Positions 8,568 through 17,705 are shown, numbered from the stretch's first letter. The stretch is DNA of 64,000 nt from Patiriisocius marinus (GCF_008974325.1 NZ_BKCG01000004.1:62001-126000); one strand, 5' to 3'. Notes: generated by a model not told the origin, from the sequence alone. Made by a program: numbers and translations.

Positions 8568-9641
8568 ATGCAAATCAATATTTCCTCTTTAAAATTTATG
8601 CTCCCTTCAGCTCTGATAGGGCTTCTACTTATTTCTTGCGGAACGCATAATCAAAATGACTATGGTGAAACTGATGGCATTTACAATTCTAACACCCAAG
8701 TAGCAGCAGAAGAGGTCAATGATGGACCTTCAGATAGCTATTACAAACAATACTTTAATTCTAAGACTCAATCGTACGATGAACTGCCTGAAGAAGGAGC
8801 AATATTTACAGATATTGAAGCTTATTCAACTACAGAATATTTAGACGAAGACGGATACGTAATAATTGAAGATAGTGAGGTTGAAGAAAATTATGGTGGA
8901 TGGGGAGACAATGCTTCTAATGTAACGGTAAATGTTTATGGCGGCAATAATTGGGGTGGTTATTGGAATAGACCTTACTGGTGGTATGGGTCTGGTTTTG
9001 GATATTATAGCAACTGGTGTAGCCCATATTATGGCGTAGGTTGGGGATGGGGTTATCCGTACTATGGTTATTATGGTTGGGGATATCCTAATTACTATGG
9101 TGGATACTATAATAATTTCTATAATCCTTACTACGGAAATGCATACACTGGATACAGTTATACTAGAGGCAGAAGAAACTCAGACTATTACAACGGTAGA
9201 ACAAGTAATAACGGAAGTCGTTACAGCTATAGAGATGCTCGAAACGGTAGATCCATCGCTAGACAGACAGACAGAGCACGCAACACTAGTTCACTTACGG
9301 CAAGAAATGATCGCTTTGACAGATCTACTTCGCCAAGATCCACAAGAGCAACAAGAAACTCTGTAAATACAAGATCTTCTAACACCAGAACTATAAGACC
9401 TTCAAGTACAAGAACCACTAGACCTTCTTCTACTAGAACAACAAGACCTTCAAGCACAAGAACAACGAGACCTTCTTCTACTAGAACTACGAGACCTACA
9501 ACGACTACTAGAAGCACAACAAGGTCTAGTAATAATGTATCTCGCTCAACTAGAAGTAGCAGTCCTTCTACTACAAGAAGTGGATCCACTAGATCTAGCG
9601 GAGTTTCAAGAGGTGGTGGTTCAAGAAGAGGTGGCATATAA
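8568..9641 (+). CDS. Repeat-rich lipoprotein (Gly/Tyr/Trp domain and Arg/Thr/Ser tail)
   Basis: A 357-residue lipoprotein of unknown function. The lipobox is LISC with cysteine 24. Residues about 30-115 are acidic; about 120-200 are extraordinarily rich in glycine, tyrosine and tryptophan (GGYWNRPYWWYG and similar); from about 205 to the end the protein is strongly basic with Arg, Ser and Thr, including five near-identical eight-residue units RTTRPSST. The acidic, aromatic and basic blocks suggest an extended, possibly nucleic-acid- or polysaccharide-binding envelope protein. It is 33 bases upstream of the OmpP1-like gene and probably shares its transcript. Confidence 0.7.
   Translation: MQINISSLKFMLPSALIGLLLISCGTHNQNDYGETDGIYNSNTQVAAEEVNDGPSDSYYKQYFNSKTQSYDELPEEGAIFTDIEAYSTTEYLDEDGYVIIEDSEVEENYGGWGDNASNVTVNVYGGNNWGGYWNRPYWWYGSGFGYYSNWCSPYYGVGWGWGYPYYGYYGWGYPNYYGGYYNNFYNPYYGNAYTGYSYTRGRRNSDYYNGRTSNNGSRYSYRDARNGRSIARQTDRARNTSSLTARNDRFDRSTSPRSTRATRNSVNTRSSNTRTIRPSSTRTTRPSSTRTTRPSSTRTTRPSSTRTTRPTTTTRSTTRSSNNVSRSTRSSSPSTTRSGSTRSSGVSRGGGSRRGGI
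9387..9506 (+). repeat. Five in-frame 24-bp repeats
   Basis: Five tandem 24-base units encode RT(I/T)RPSST, the last unit being degenerate. Serine-threonine codons alternate between TCA-AGY-ACA and TCT-TCT-ACT, so the true DNA period is 48 bases. This suggests that the array grew by duplication of a two-unit block. Confidence 0.8.
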
Positions 9642-9674
9642 ATTCCTGCGATATATTACAAAGTATTAGACATT

Positions 9675-11189
9675 ATGAAAAAGACACTATTATTATTTGT
9701 AGTAGCACTAAGTAGCACACTACTTTCAGCACAAAATATTACAGATGCTTTAAGGTATTCCGTAGAAGACTCAAACGGTACAGCACGATATCAAGGTATG
9801 AGCGGAGCATTTGGAGCTTTAGGTGGAGACTTTTCCGCTATGAGAATTAACCCTGCAGGTAGTGCAGTATTTCTAAACTCAGCTGCCAGCGTTTCATTTT
9901 CAATTAACGATATTGTTAATGAAACAACTTTCAACTCAAGCCAACAAAAAAGAATTGATACTGATGTCGATTTAAATCAACTAGGCGGAGTATTTGTTAT
10001 CGATATACAACAAGAAGATAGCGCTTTTAACAAAGTAACAATTGGACTTAATTATGATGTAAACCGAAATTTCAGCAATCAAATAACTGCTAGAGGTACA
10101 AGTAACACATCACTAGCAAATTTTTTTGCAGCTCAAGCTGAAGGTATACCACTCGATTTACTACAATTGCAAAATGGGGAAACAATAGGTAGTCTTTATC
10201 GCTATTTAGGACAAACTGAAGGAACAGCTGCTCAAAATGCACTGCTCGGATACCAAGGTTTTATTATAGACCCAACCAATCCAGATAATTTAAATAATAC
10301 TACATATCTTTCTAACGTAGTCGCTGGAGATGTAAACCAGCTTTACACGAAACTAACCGAAGGAGCTAATTCAAAATTTACAGTAAATGTAGGTACGCAA
10401 ATAGAAAACGACTATTACATTGGTGTTAACCTAAACTCACACTCAATTGACTACAGAGAGCGTACATACAATTTTGAATCAAATAATCTAGCCGGAAGCT
10501 CAATAACTAGTATTGGATTTGAAAACAACCTCGCAGTATATGGTAATGGATTTTCAGCTCAAATAGGTGGAATTGCGAAGTTTGATAATATACGAGTTGG
10601 ATTATCACTTGACACACCTACTTGGTATGACATTTCAGAAGAAACAAGTCAAGCTTTAGAGACAACTAGAAGAGAAGGAGATCAGATATTAAACACTTTT
10701 GTCAACCCACAATCAATAAATGTATTTTCAGACTATTACCTTAAAACACCTGGTAAAATTACAGGAAGTGCTGCATACATTTTTGGGAAGTCAGGACTAA
10801 TTAGTGTTGATTATTCGTATAAAGATTATGCTAACGTAAAGTTTGATTCAGATTTCGATGAAGCAATTTTTGATTTTCAAAATTCTATTATTGAAAATAC
10901 TTTAAAAGGAGCTTCTTCAATTAAAGTTGGTGGAGAATACAGACTCAATAATTTTAGCTTTAGAGCTGGTGGTCGCTATGAAGAAAGCCCTTATCAAGAC
11001 GAAACTACAGCAGGAGACTTAACTGGCTTCTCATTAGGATTAGGATATAATTTTGGACGATACAATTTTGACGTTTCATATGCTAGAGCACAACGTGACT
11101 CTATTGAATCTGCAATTGGTTTTGCTGATAATTTTACAAACGAACAAATTTTTAACAATGTAGGCTTTACATTTAGTACAAACTTCTAA
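9675..11189 (+). CDS. OmpP1/FadL/TodX-like outer-membrane protein
   Basis: A 504-residue predicted outer-membrane beta-barrel. The signal peptide ends at LLSAQ (residue 20) and is followed by the family-typical start NITDALRYSVEDSNGTARYQGMSGAFGALGGDFSAM... (quoted in part: GAFGALGGDFSA, INPAGSA). The FadL/TodX family transports hydrophobic compounds such as fatty acids or aromatics; in flavobacteria these homologues have no tested substrate. The C-terminus ends in a beta-strand with a terminal phenylalanine (GFTFSTNF), as barrel proteins do. It lies downstream of the repeat lipoprotein and is followed by a terminator. Confidence 0.8.
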   Translation: MKKTLLLFVVALSSTLLSAQNITDALRYSVEDSNGTARYQGMSGAFGALGGDFSAMRINPAGSAVFLNSAASVSFSINDIVNETTFNSSQQKRIDTDVDLNQLGGVFVIDIQQEDSAFNKVTIGLNYDVNRNFSNQITARGTSNTSLANFFAAQAEGIPLDLLQLQNGETIGSLYRYLGQTEGTAAQNALLGYQGFIIDPTNPDNLNNTTYLSNVVAGDVNQLYTKLTEGANSKFTVNVGTQIENDYYIGVNLNSHSIDYRERTYNFESNNLAGSSITSIGFENNLAVYGNGFSAQIGGIAKFDNIRVGLSLDTPTWYDISEETSQALETTRREGDQILNTFVNPQSINVFSDYYLKTPGKITGSAAYIFGKSGLISVDYSYKDYANVKFDSDFDEAIFDFQNSIIENTLKGASSIKVGGEYRLNNFSFRAGGRYEESPYQDETTAGDLTGFSLGLGYNFGRYNFDVSYARAQRDSIESAIGFADNFTNEQIFNNVGFTFSTNF

Positions 11190-11208
11190 ATACTAAACAC
11201 ATAAACTA

Positions 11209-11247
11209 AAAAAAGGGGTTGCTCATTTAGCAATCCCTTTTTTTTTT
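11209..11247 (+). terminator. Hairpin terminator after OmpP1-like gene
   Basis: AAAAGGGGTTGCT pairs with AGCAATCCCTTTT (one G-T pair) around the loop CATTT, followed by a run of T residues. Confidence 0.85.
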
Positions 11248-11278
11248 AAGCCATTTTAATTATTAAAAATAAAGTATA

Positions 11279-11314
11279 AAAAAAAGCCCTTTACTTAGCA
11301 GAAAAAGGCTTTTG
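11279..11314. terminator. Possible second hairpin
   Basis: AAAAAAGCC pairs with GGCTTTT across an 18-base loop that can itself partly close. It is weaker than the preceding terminator and may be a back-up. Confidence 0.35.
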
Positions 11315-11472
11315 AATTAAGATGTTTCTTTTTAGTGACATTTGGGACGTTTACTTTATGTTTCATCTTATAAATATTATTATACAAGTACAATGCCAAT
11401 TTATAAATTTTAGACTTAAAGTTTAATTTTTAGCAGAAAATCTCATCATTAATATTTCTGCTACTCAATCGC

Positions 11473-11500
11473 TTGACCTTTATGAAATAACCTATCTTTG
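11473..11500 (+). promoter_or_regulatory. Bacteroidota-type promoter for the SulP gene
   Basis: TTG at 11473-11475, 17 bases, then TATCTTTG at 11493-11500; an exact consensus match 23 bases before the ATG. Confidence 0.7.
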
Positions 11501-11523
11501 CGGCTTCAAAAAAATGCACTTAT

Positions 11524-13143
11524 ATGTTATTACAAAAAACTATTAAAAATTTTACCCAGAATCCTAAAAACGATATTCTTTCTGGATTAACTGTTGCTTT
11601 AGCACTAGTTCCGGAGGCAGTTGCTTTTGCTTTTGTTGCTGGAATAGATCCATTGGTTGGATTGTATGGAGCATTTATGATGGGGATTGTAACAGCACTT
11701 TTTGGAGGTCGCCCAGGGATGATTAGTGGTGCAACTGGTGCAATGGCAGTGGTTATGGTTCACTTAATACAAAAAGGTAATGAAGTTGGAGATGCGCTTA
11801 CCACGCCAATTGACAATTTAGGTTTACAATGGCTTTTCATTACGCTATTATTTGTAGGTGGAATACAAATTCTTGCAGGAGTTCTACGGTTAGGAAAATT
11901 TGTTAGATTAATACCACACCCAGTGATGATGGGGTTTGTAAATGGTTTAGCTATTGTAATTTTCTTATCACAATTAGGCCTTTTTAAAGAAAAAGTAGGT
12001 GATGAAATGGTATGGATGTCTGGTTCATCATTATGGATGATGCTTGGACTTATTGCACTGACAATGGGTATTATGTTCGGTTTACCTAAAATTACAAAAA
12101 AAGTACCAGCTGCATTAGCTGCCATTGTTGTAGTTGCAGCTATTGTAATTTTTGGAAAAATAGACGTTTCAACTGTTGGCTCATTCATACAAGATGGTGG
12201 TGGCGAAGGATTACAAGGTGGCCTACCAACGTTTCAAGATCAAATATTTACACTTTTCTATACTATTGGTGATAACTGGAGTCTAATACTGTCAACTGCT
12301 ATAATCTTAGCCGCTGTTGGGCTTATTGAATCATTAATGACACTTAACCTTATTGACGAAATGACTGAGACACGTGGAAGCGGAAATCGGGAATGCGTAG
12401 CTCAAGGCGGTGCTAATATTTTGAACGGTCTCTTTGGAGGAATGGGTGGTTGTGCTATGATTGGACAATCAATTATAAACATAAACTCTGGTGGACGTGG
12501 AAGACTATCTGGAGCTGTTGCTGCAATAGCTTTATTATGTTTTGTACTTTTTGGAGCTCCATTAATTGAACAAATTCCTATTGCCGCTTTAGTAGGTGTA
12601 ATGTTTATGGTTGTAATTGGAACATTCGCTTGGAGTAGTTTCCGAATATTAAATAAAATACCACTTACGGATGCAATTGTATTAATTGCTGTTTCTGCTA
12701 TTACTGTATGGCAGGATCTTGCTATCGCAGTTATTGCAGGTGTAATAATGAGTGCACTATCATTTGCTTGGAAAAGCGCTACAATGATTAGAGCTCGTAA
12801 GCGAATAAAAGAAGACGGAACTAAAGTCTACGAAATATGGGGACCATTGTTTTTTGGATCAACAACTGGTTTCAATAGTAAATTTGATGTTTCAACTGAT
12901 CCTGAAAATGTTGAAATTGATTTTATCGAATCTAAAGTTGGTGACCATTCTGGAGTAGAAGCATTACGTAATATTGCAAACAAATATAAAGATGCAGGTA
13001 AAAATGTAACATTAACACATTTAAGTCCAGACTGTAAAGCAATGTTATTAAAATGGGATCCAGATTTTAACACCATAATTCAAGATGCTATTGATGATCC
13101 TCGTTACCATGTTGTGACAGATATGATGGATTCTGAAGTATAA
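11524..13143 (+). CDS. SulP-family inorganic anion transporter
   Basis: A 539-residue inner-membrane protein with 10-14 predicted helices and the SulP signature region near the N-terminus (GLTVALALVPEAVAFAFVAG, PLVGLYGAF). The C-terminal part (about 425-539) is a cytoplasmic STAS-like domain. SulP proteins carry sulfate, bicarbonate or other anions; this sequence alone does not fix the substrate. It is a single transcription unit with its own promoter and a terminator. Confidence 0.88.
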   Translation: MLLQKTIKNFTQNPKNDILSGLTVALALVPEAVAFAFVAGIDPLVGLYGAFMMGIVTALFGGRPGMISGATGAMAVVMVHLIQKGNEVGDALTTPIDNLGLQWLFITLLFVGGIQILAGVLRLGKFVRLIPHPVMMGFVNGLAIVIFLSQLGLFKEKVGDEMVWMSGSSLWMMLGLIALTMGIMFGLPKITKKVPAALAAIVVVAAIVIFGKIDVSTVGSFIQDGGGEGLQGGLPTFQDQIFTLFYTIGDNWSLILSTAIILAAVGLIESLMTLNLIDEMTETRGSGNRECVAQGGANILNGLFGGMGGCAMIGQSIININSGGRGRLSGAVAAIALLCFVLFGAPLIEQIPIAALVGVMFMVVIGTFAWSSFRILNKIPLTDAIVLIAVSAITVWQDLAIAVIAGVIMSALSFAWKSATMIRARKRIKEDGTKVYEIWGPLFFGSTTGFNSKFDVSTDPENVEIDFIESKVGDHSGVEALRNIANKYKDAGKNVTLTHLSPDCKAMLLKWDPDFNTIIQDAIDDPRYHVVTDMMDSEV

Positions 13144-13147
13144 ATAA

Positions 13148-13187
13148 AGGGCGTATTATTATAGAAACATCTATATTAATACGCCCT
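13148..13187. terminator. Bidirectional hairpin terminator
   Basis: AGGGCGTATTA (13148-13158) and TAATACGCCCT (13177-13187) are perfect arms; an inner ATAGA/TCTAT pair extends the hairpin. It separates the convergent SulP and DUF6265-like genes, although the T-tracts are short. Confidence 0.65.
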
Positions 13188-13205
13188 AAATGTATCTTGT
13201 GACTA

Positions 13206-13694
13206 CTAGTCTCTCACAAAGTAAAATTCTTGCTTTTGAGGAATACTATCAATAAACCCTGCAACCCACGCCTTAATTTTATTAGGCTCTGGTTGAGTAT
13301 AAACTATTTGTGATGGAAATTCATTTCTTGGATTCTCAAAAGTAAATGGATGTTCAGCATCTTCTTTCAAAGAAAAAACAACAGGATTTGGGTTAGCCCC
13401 AACCGTTTCTACGTATAATTTTACTGTTCCATTTTCAGGATAGATTTTCATGCGCTCAGCAAAAACGGTATCCTTACCTCTTAAAGTAATACTAGACCCT
13501 ACTAATTCTGTATCACCATTACGCAACCACGTTTCGTAAGATTCTGTCTCAGCATTAATATTCGTCCACACTCCTACTACCCATTCAAAGTCTGCTATTG
13601 GGTTTTCCACAGTAGCTACAACTTCTTTTTTCTCTTTTTGACCGCAGCTTAAAAGCACTACTGAAACTAAGATTGATAAAATAACTTTCTTCAT
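13206..13694 (-). CDS. DUF6265-like lipoprotein
   Basis: A 162-residue predicted lipoprotein (MKKVILSILVSVVLLSC, lipid cysteine 17). The mature part starts with a short lysine/glutamate linker and then has the lipocalin-like signature seen in DUF6265 proteins (FEWVVGVWTN, YETW, ENPRNEFPSQIVY). It probably folds as a small beta-barrel in the periplasm. No ligand is known. It stands alone, convergent with the SulP gene. Confidence 0.65.
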   Translation of the reverse strand: MKKVILSILVSVVLLSCGQKEKKEVVATVENPIADFEWVVGVWTNINAETESYETWLRNGDTELVGSSITLRGKDTVFAERMKIYPENGTVKLYVETVGANPNPVVFSLKEDAEHPFTFENPRNEFPSQIVYTQPEPNKIKAWVAGFIDSIPQKQEFYFVRD

Positions 13695-13833
13695 TTTTTC
13701 TGTTGAAATATTAGCAAGCTAAGATAAATACTCTCAAACAAATTAAATTTATTTTTAAGCGTTTTTTCATTATTTCATAATTTAGTGTAACAAATTTATC
13801 CCAACATTATCTTTATTTTAAAACCTAAACCAA

Positions 13834-14724
13834 ATGAAAACCTTCTTTATACTTACAGCATTAGCATTAACTATTGTCTCTTGCCAAAACAATCAAACAA
13901 CTAAAAAAGTAGTAAGTAATAATATTTCAGAAGAAAACGAGAAGATACAAATTAAAAATGCTTCAGATTTTTTTCCAACAGAAAAAACTAAAGTCCTTGT
14001 TGTAGGAACTTTTCATATGAATTATCCTGGACTTGACGATCACAAAACAACTGACAGCGATAAAATAGATGTTTTAAAAGAACCTAAAAAATCTGAGTTA
14101 ACTGAATTAGTAGAGTATATCAAGAAATTTAAACCCACTAAAATTGCCGTTGAAGCTGGAACTGATAGAAATATTACTGAGCAACTTCAACAATATAAGG
14201 CAGGTACATTAAAAGTGAGCAGAAACGAAACTCAGCAGATAGGTATTCGTATAGCAGCTGAACTTCATCTAGATAGTCTTTACGCAGTAGATGACAATCC
14301 ATTAAGCGAAGAATGGTACAAAAAAGACTCTATCTCGCTCAATAAAATGATAGGAAATATAGACTGGGAGTTGACAGATAAATTTGATAGCTTATATGCT
14401 AAGTGGTATAATTATAATGATAAATCAACTGTTAATACAAAGCTACTTAAACATTTTAAATATATAAATAGTGAGGAATCACACCAATATGGATATGGAC
14501 ATTATTTGACAAATTGGTTCAAAACTGAAGGAAAAGGCGGAGCAGATTTCTTGTCAATCTGGTGGTATAACCGAAACTTAAGAATCTTCAGAAATATTCA
14601 AGACATTACAAATAACCCCGAAGAAAGGATTATGGTACTCATGGGGAATGGCCATGCAGCTGTTTTAAGACAATTATTTGAAGCATCACCAGAGTATGAA
14701 TTTATTGAATTTGATAGCTTATAA
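13834..14724 (+). CDS. DUF5694 (TraB/ChaN-like) lipoprotein
   Basis: A 296-residue predicted lipoprotein (signal ending TIVSC, lipid cysteine 17). The body matches the DUF5694 pattern: VLVVGTFHMNYPG (about residues 53-65), KIAVEAGTD, and the C-terminal VLMGNGHAAVLRQLFE. The paired FH...GNGH histidines resemble the TraB/Tiki/ChaN superfamily, some members of which are metal-dependent proteases or haem-binding proteins. A metalloenzyme role is therefore possible but unproven. It is followed after 46 bases by the DUF1272 gene. Confidence 0.65.
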   Translation: MKTFFILTALALTIVSCQNNQTTKKVVSNNISEENEKIQIKNASDFFPTEKTKVLVVGTFHMNYPGLDDHKTTDSDKIDVLKEPKKSELTELVEYIKKFKPTKIAVEAGTDRNITEQLQQYKAGTLKVSRNETQQIGIRIAAELHLDSLYAVDDNPLSEEWYKKDSISLNKMIGNIDWELTDKFDSLYAKWYNYNDKSTVNTKLLKHFKYINSEESHQYGYGHYLTNWFKTEGKGGADFLSIWWYNRNLRIFRNIQDITNNPEERIMVLMGNGHAAVLRQLFEASPEYEFIEFDSL

Positions 14725-14770
14725 CAAATAGGTGATAATTTATGTATTTTCGTTTGACAATATTTAAAAT

Positions 14771-15058
14771 ATGCTTCAATTAAAACCTTCTTGCGAGAAT
14801 TGTAAAAAAATGCTTCCTCCTGAAAGCAATGAAGCTTTTATATGCTCATATGAGTGTACTTTTTGTAAAACTTGTGTCACTGAAATTTTAAATAACGTTT
14901 GTCCTAATTGTAGTGGCGGTTTTCAAAAAAGACCAATTCGACCTTTAAAAGAATTAGTTAAGAATCCAGCTAGCAAAGCCATTATTTATAAACCTATAAA
15001 AGAAAGCTTTAATCAATTAAAAAAAGAAGTTGGATCGATTCCTCCTCGATTAAGGTAA
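14771..15058 (+). CDS. DUF1272 small zinc-ribbon-like protein
   Basis: A 95-residue cytoplasmic protein with eight cysteines, seven of them arranged in pairs: CENC (residues 8-11), CSYEC and CKTC in the middle, and CPNC (about 45-48). This is the DUF1272 pattern and suggests two zinc sites. The C-terminal 45 residues are basic and differ from the short canonical family. Function is unknown. Confidence 0.7.
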   Translation: MLQLKPSCENCKKMLPPESNEAFICSYECTFCKTCVTEILNNVCPNCSGGFQKRPIRPLKELVKNPASKAIIYKPIKESFNQLKKEVGSIPPRLR

Positions 15059-15068
15059 ATGGTTCATA

Positions 15069-15245
15069 TTAATCCTTTATAAACAAACGAGAAACAAATT
15101 TATACAAAAGGTTGTTTTTAGAAATATCTCTACCCTCTAGCCTAGCTACTAAAATTTTATGCCTTACGGTATAAATAAAAGCAGCTATTGCAAAACCAAT
15201 TACAATAATTGACAAATAAAAAAGTAATGTTAATTCTATCTTCAT
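15069..15245 (-). CDS. Small single-pass membrane protein
   Basis: A 58-residue protein if started at the ATG at 15245 (MKIELTLLFYLSII). Residues about 5-28 form one membrane helix and the rest is a basic cytoplasmic tail (RHKILVARLEGRD). An upstream start at 15278 would add 11 residues. No family is recognised. It is convergent with the DUF1272 gene, 10 bases apart. The clear hydrophobic/basic arrangement argues for a real gene, but the evidence is modest. Confidence 0.45.
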   Translation of the reverse strand: MKIELTLLFYLSIIVIGFAIAAFIYTVRHKILVARLEGRDISKNNLLYKFVSRLFIKD

Positions 15246-15483
15246 AATTATGCTGCAATATAAAACTCTAAAGCACAAAAATTAACACTGAAAATCCTTA
15301 ATTATCTGAGACCATTAGTGTTTTCGACAAGTTCACAACTTTATAGGTTGAGGAAAATTCCTACAAATTGAATTTGATTTTTTAATTAATGATATTTTAA
15401 ATTTAATAGTATTAGTTCATTTATCATAGTAAATAATATTGCATTAAGAATTTTTATAATATTGAAAAAGTTTATCATTGTAT

Positions 15484-16647
15484 ATGAAATCGAGGAAATA
15501 CGTTTTAGCAATTATTATCATTGCTCAATTTTTCTGTACCTCATTATGGTTTGCTGGTAATGCTATTCTTGACCAATTAACTGAACAACTAACTTTAGCT
15601 AACAATGCACTAGCTAATAGTACCATTGCTGTGCAATTAGGTTTCATAGTTGGTACATTTATTTTCGCACTACTTACACTCGCAGATCGTTATCCTCCTT
15701 CAAGAATATTCTTTTATTGTTCAATACTTGGTGCAGTTTGTAATTTTGGACTATTATGGCCTGAAAACACAATTAGTAGTATTCTAATAATACGATTTTT
15801 AACTGGTTTTTTTCTGGCAGGAATTTATCCTATTGGAATGAAAATAGCAGCAGACTATTATGAAAAAGGTTTAGGTAAATCTTTAAGTTTACTAGTAGGC
15901 GCACTAGTTTTAGGTACAGCGTTACCACATATTATCAATTCGATTCCATCTTTTTCGTCAACACATTTAGTAATTATTGCTACCTCATCACTTGCACTTA
16001 TTGGCGGAACAATTATGGTTTTGTTTGTTCCTAGAGGACCTTATAGTATTTCCCAGAAACAATTTAAATTTGGTGCGTTAAAAACTATTTTCTTAGACAG
16101 AAATTTCAATAGAGCTGCTTTGGGTTATTTTGGACATATGTGGGAATTGTATACTTTTTGGACCTATGTCCCTATTTTAATTACATACTACGCCACTACA
16201 AATCAAGCTGCTAATTTTAATATTTCATTAACCTCTTTTTCAATTATTGCTATCGGAAGTTTGGGGTGCATTATCGGAGGTACATTGTCAACAAAGTTTG
16301 AAAGCAAAAAAATTGCAATTATAGCATTGAGTATATCAGGGTTTTGTTGTTTGATATCTCCTTTTATATTTCAGCAATCCCCTTTGGTTTTTATTGTTTT
16401 CTTAATGATTTGGGGAATGAGTGTAATTGCAGATTCTCCTTTATTTTCGAGTCTCGTAGCTAATAATACAACACCACAACTTAAAGGAACTGCATTAACT
16501 ATTGTTAATTGTATTGGATTCTCAATCACAATAATTAGCATACAAATGGTATCTTATTTATCCGAAATTTTCAGCATCCAATACCTATTAATTTCATTAG
16601 CGATTGGGCCTTTGATAGGACTTTTAGCTATGCGAAAATTTAGGTAA
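15484..16647 (+). CDS. Major facilitator superfamily transporter
   Basis: A 387-residue integral membrane protein with about 12 helices and a loop after helix 2 (LADRYPPSRIF) resembling the MFS motif A position. The ATG at 15484 is preferred; a TTG two codons earlier is also in frame. The substrate cannot be inferred. Its stop codon directly abuts that of the convergent csaA-like gene, leaving no room for a terminator. Confidence 0.8.
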   Translation: MKSRKYVLAIIIIAQFFCTSLWFAGNAILDQLTEQLTLANNALANSTIAVQLGFIVGTFIFALLTLADRYPPSRIFFYCSILGAVCNFGLLWPENTISSILIIRFLTGFFLAGIYPIGMKIAADYYEKGLGKSLSLLVGALVLGTALPHIINSIPSFSSTHLVIIATSSLALIGGTIMVLFVPRGPYSISQKQFKFGALKTIFLDRNFNRAALGYFGHMWELYTFWTYVPILITYYATTNQAANFNISLTSFSIIAIGSLGCIIGGTLSTKFESKKIAIIALSISGFCCLISPFIFQQSPLVFIVFLMIWGMSVIADSPLFSSLVANNTTPQLKGTALTIVNCIGFSITIISIQMVSYLSEIFSIQYLLISLAIGPLIGLLAMRKFR

Positions 16648-16980
16648 TTAACTTATTTTAAGACCATTTTCTACTTCAAGTCCAGGGTGTAATAAAGTTA
16701 CGTCTTTACCTTCAACCGCTCCAAGAATTAAACATTCGCTCATAAACGGTCCTATTTGCTTCTTTGGAAAGTTGACAACAGCAATAATTTGTCGTCCAAT
16801 TAATTCCTCTTTATTATAAAGCGTTGTTATTTGAGCAGAAGTTTTTCTAATTCCTAATACAACACCAAAGTCAATTTTCAATTTATATGAAGGATTTCGT
16901 GCTTCAGGAAAATCTAATACTTCAAGGATAGTCCCTACACGCATATCAACTTTTTGAAAATCATTCCAATTCAATTCCAT
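16648..16980 (-). CDS. csaA: CsaA-like tRNA-binding domain protein
   Basis: A 110-residue OB-fold protein with the EMAP-II/Trbp111-like pattern: FQKVDMRVGTILEV at residues 8-21, SAQIT in the middle and the C-terminal GRQIIAVVNFPKKQIGPFMSE and HPGLEVENG. CsaA binds tRNA and was described as an export-related chaperone in Bacillus. Length and motifs are complete. It starts a single-gene unit divergent from the thioredoxin-like gene. Confidence 0.88.
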   Translation of the reverse strand: MELNWNDFQKVDMRVGTILEVLDFPEARNPSYKLKIDFGVVLGIRKTSAQITTLYNKEELIGRQIIAVVNFPKKQIGPFMSECLILGAVEGKDVTLLHPGLEVENGLKIS

Positions 16981-17052
16981 AACCTATTTTTATAACTAAG
17001 ATAGCCTTTTTATGACGTATATTGTACCTTAGCATTTCATAAAAATAGATCT

Positions 17053-17610
17053 ATGTCACTTACTCCATCTACCATGTTACCCCTAGGAACTATTGCCCCA
17101 GCATTTACACTTATTGACACTGTTACAAAAAACAGTATTAGCTTAAAAGATGTTCGCGGTAAAAAAGGTACTGTAGTTATGTTTATATGTAATCATTGCC
17201 CTTTTGTAAAACATGTAAACCAAGAATTAGTAAGAATGTGTAATGATTACAGAGTAACAGGTTTTGGCTTTGTAGCTATTAGTAGTAATGATATTGTTAA
17301 TTACCCACAAGACGCCCCCGAATTGATGTGGAAGAATGCTCGAGATGAGGGCTATCCTTTCCCTTATCTTTATGATGAAACTCAATCTGTAGCAAAAGCC
17401 TACCATGCAGCTTGTACTCCAGATTTTTATCTATTTGATGACGAACTCAAATTAGTGTATAGAGGACAATTAGATAATTCTAGACCTGGAAATGGGATCC
17501 CAGTAAATGGAAGAGATTTACGTGAAGCAATGGACGCAATATTAAGTAACAACCCTCAACATACAGATCAAAAACCAAGTATGGGCTGCAATATTAAATG
17601 GAAATCTTAA
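17053..17610 (+). CDS. Thioredoxin-fold (peroxiredoxin-like) protein
   Basis: A 185-residue cytoplasmic protein of the AhpC/TSA-like PRX-like family. It has the redox motif CNHCPFVKH (about residues 45-53), the cis-proline region AACTPDFYLFD, and a C-terminal cysteine (MGCNIKWK). It probably reduces peroxides or disulfides; the N-terminal CxxC is thioredoxin-like rather than the TxxC of typical peroxiredoxins. A strong terminator follows. Confidence 0.8.
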   Translation: MSLTPSTMLPLGTIAPAFTLIDTVTKNSISLKDVRGKKGTVVMFICNHCPFVKHVNQELVRMCNDYRVTGFGFVAISSNDIVNYPQDAPELMWKNARDEGYPFPYLYDETQSVAKAYHAACTPDFYLFDDELKLVYRGQLDNSRPGNGIPVNGRDLREAMDAILSNNPQHTDQKPSMGCNIKWKS

Positions 17611-17642
17611 TTTATGAACAACAGTCACATCAAAAAAATACT

Positions 17643-17682
17643 ATAAAAAAAACGCTCTTGTAAACAAGAGCGTTTTTTTTAT
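17643..17682. terminator. Bidirectional hairpin terminator
   Basis: CGCTCTTGT (17653-17661) pairs with ACAAGAGCG (17664-17672), extended by 8 A-T pairs on each side, giving T-runs on both strands. It separates the convergent thioredoxin-like and peptidylprolyl isomerase genes. Confidence 0.9.
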
Positions 17683-17705
17683 AATAATATAATGACAGAA
17701 AGTTT

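Larger units (their letters stand above)
11190..11523. other. Intergenic region with terminators and the SulP promoter
   Basis: The region contains no gene. It holds a strong hairpin terminator (11209-11247), a second weaker hairpin (11279-11314) and, at its right end, a consensus promoter (11473-11500). The middle part (about 11320-11460) shows nothing recognisable. Confidence 0.6.

Noticed and set aside
9387-9506. CRISPR-like direct repeats
   Set aside because: The units are contiguous with no spacers, in frame with a coding sequence, and no cas gene is near.
9227-9637. 136-residue minus-strand frame rich in Leu, Val and Glu opposite the repeat lipoprotein
   Set aside because: It is the mirror of the Arg/Thr/Ser-coding repeats; the plus-strand gene has a signal peptide and proper context.
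11760-12188. 142-residue minus-strand frame inside the SulP gene
   Set aside because: It lies wholly within a well-supported membrane transporter and has no recognisable domain or start context.
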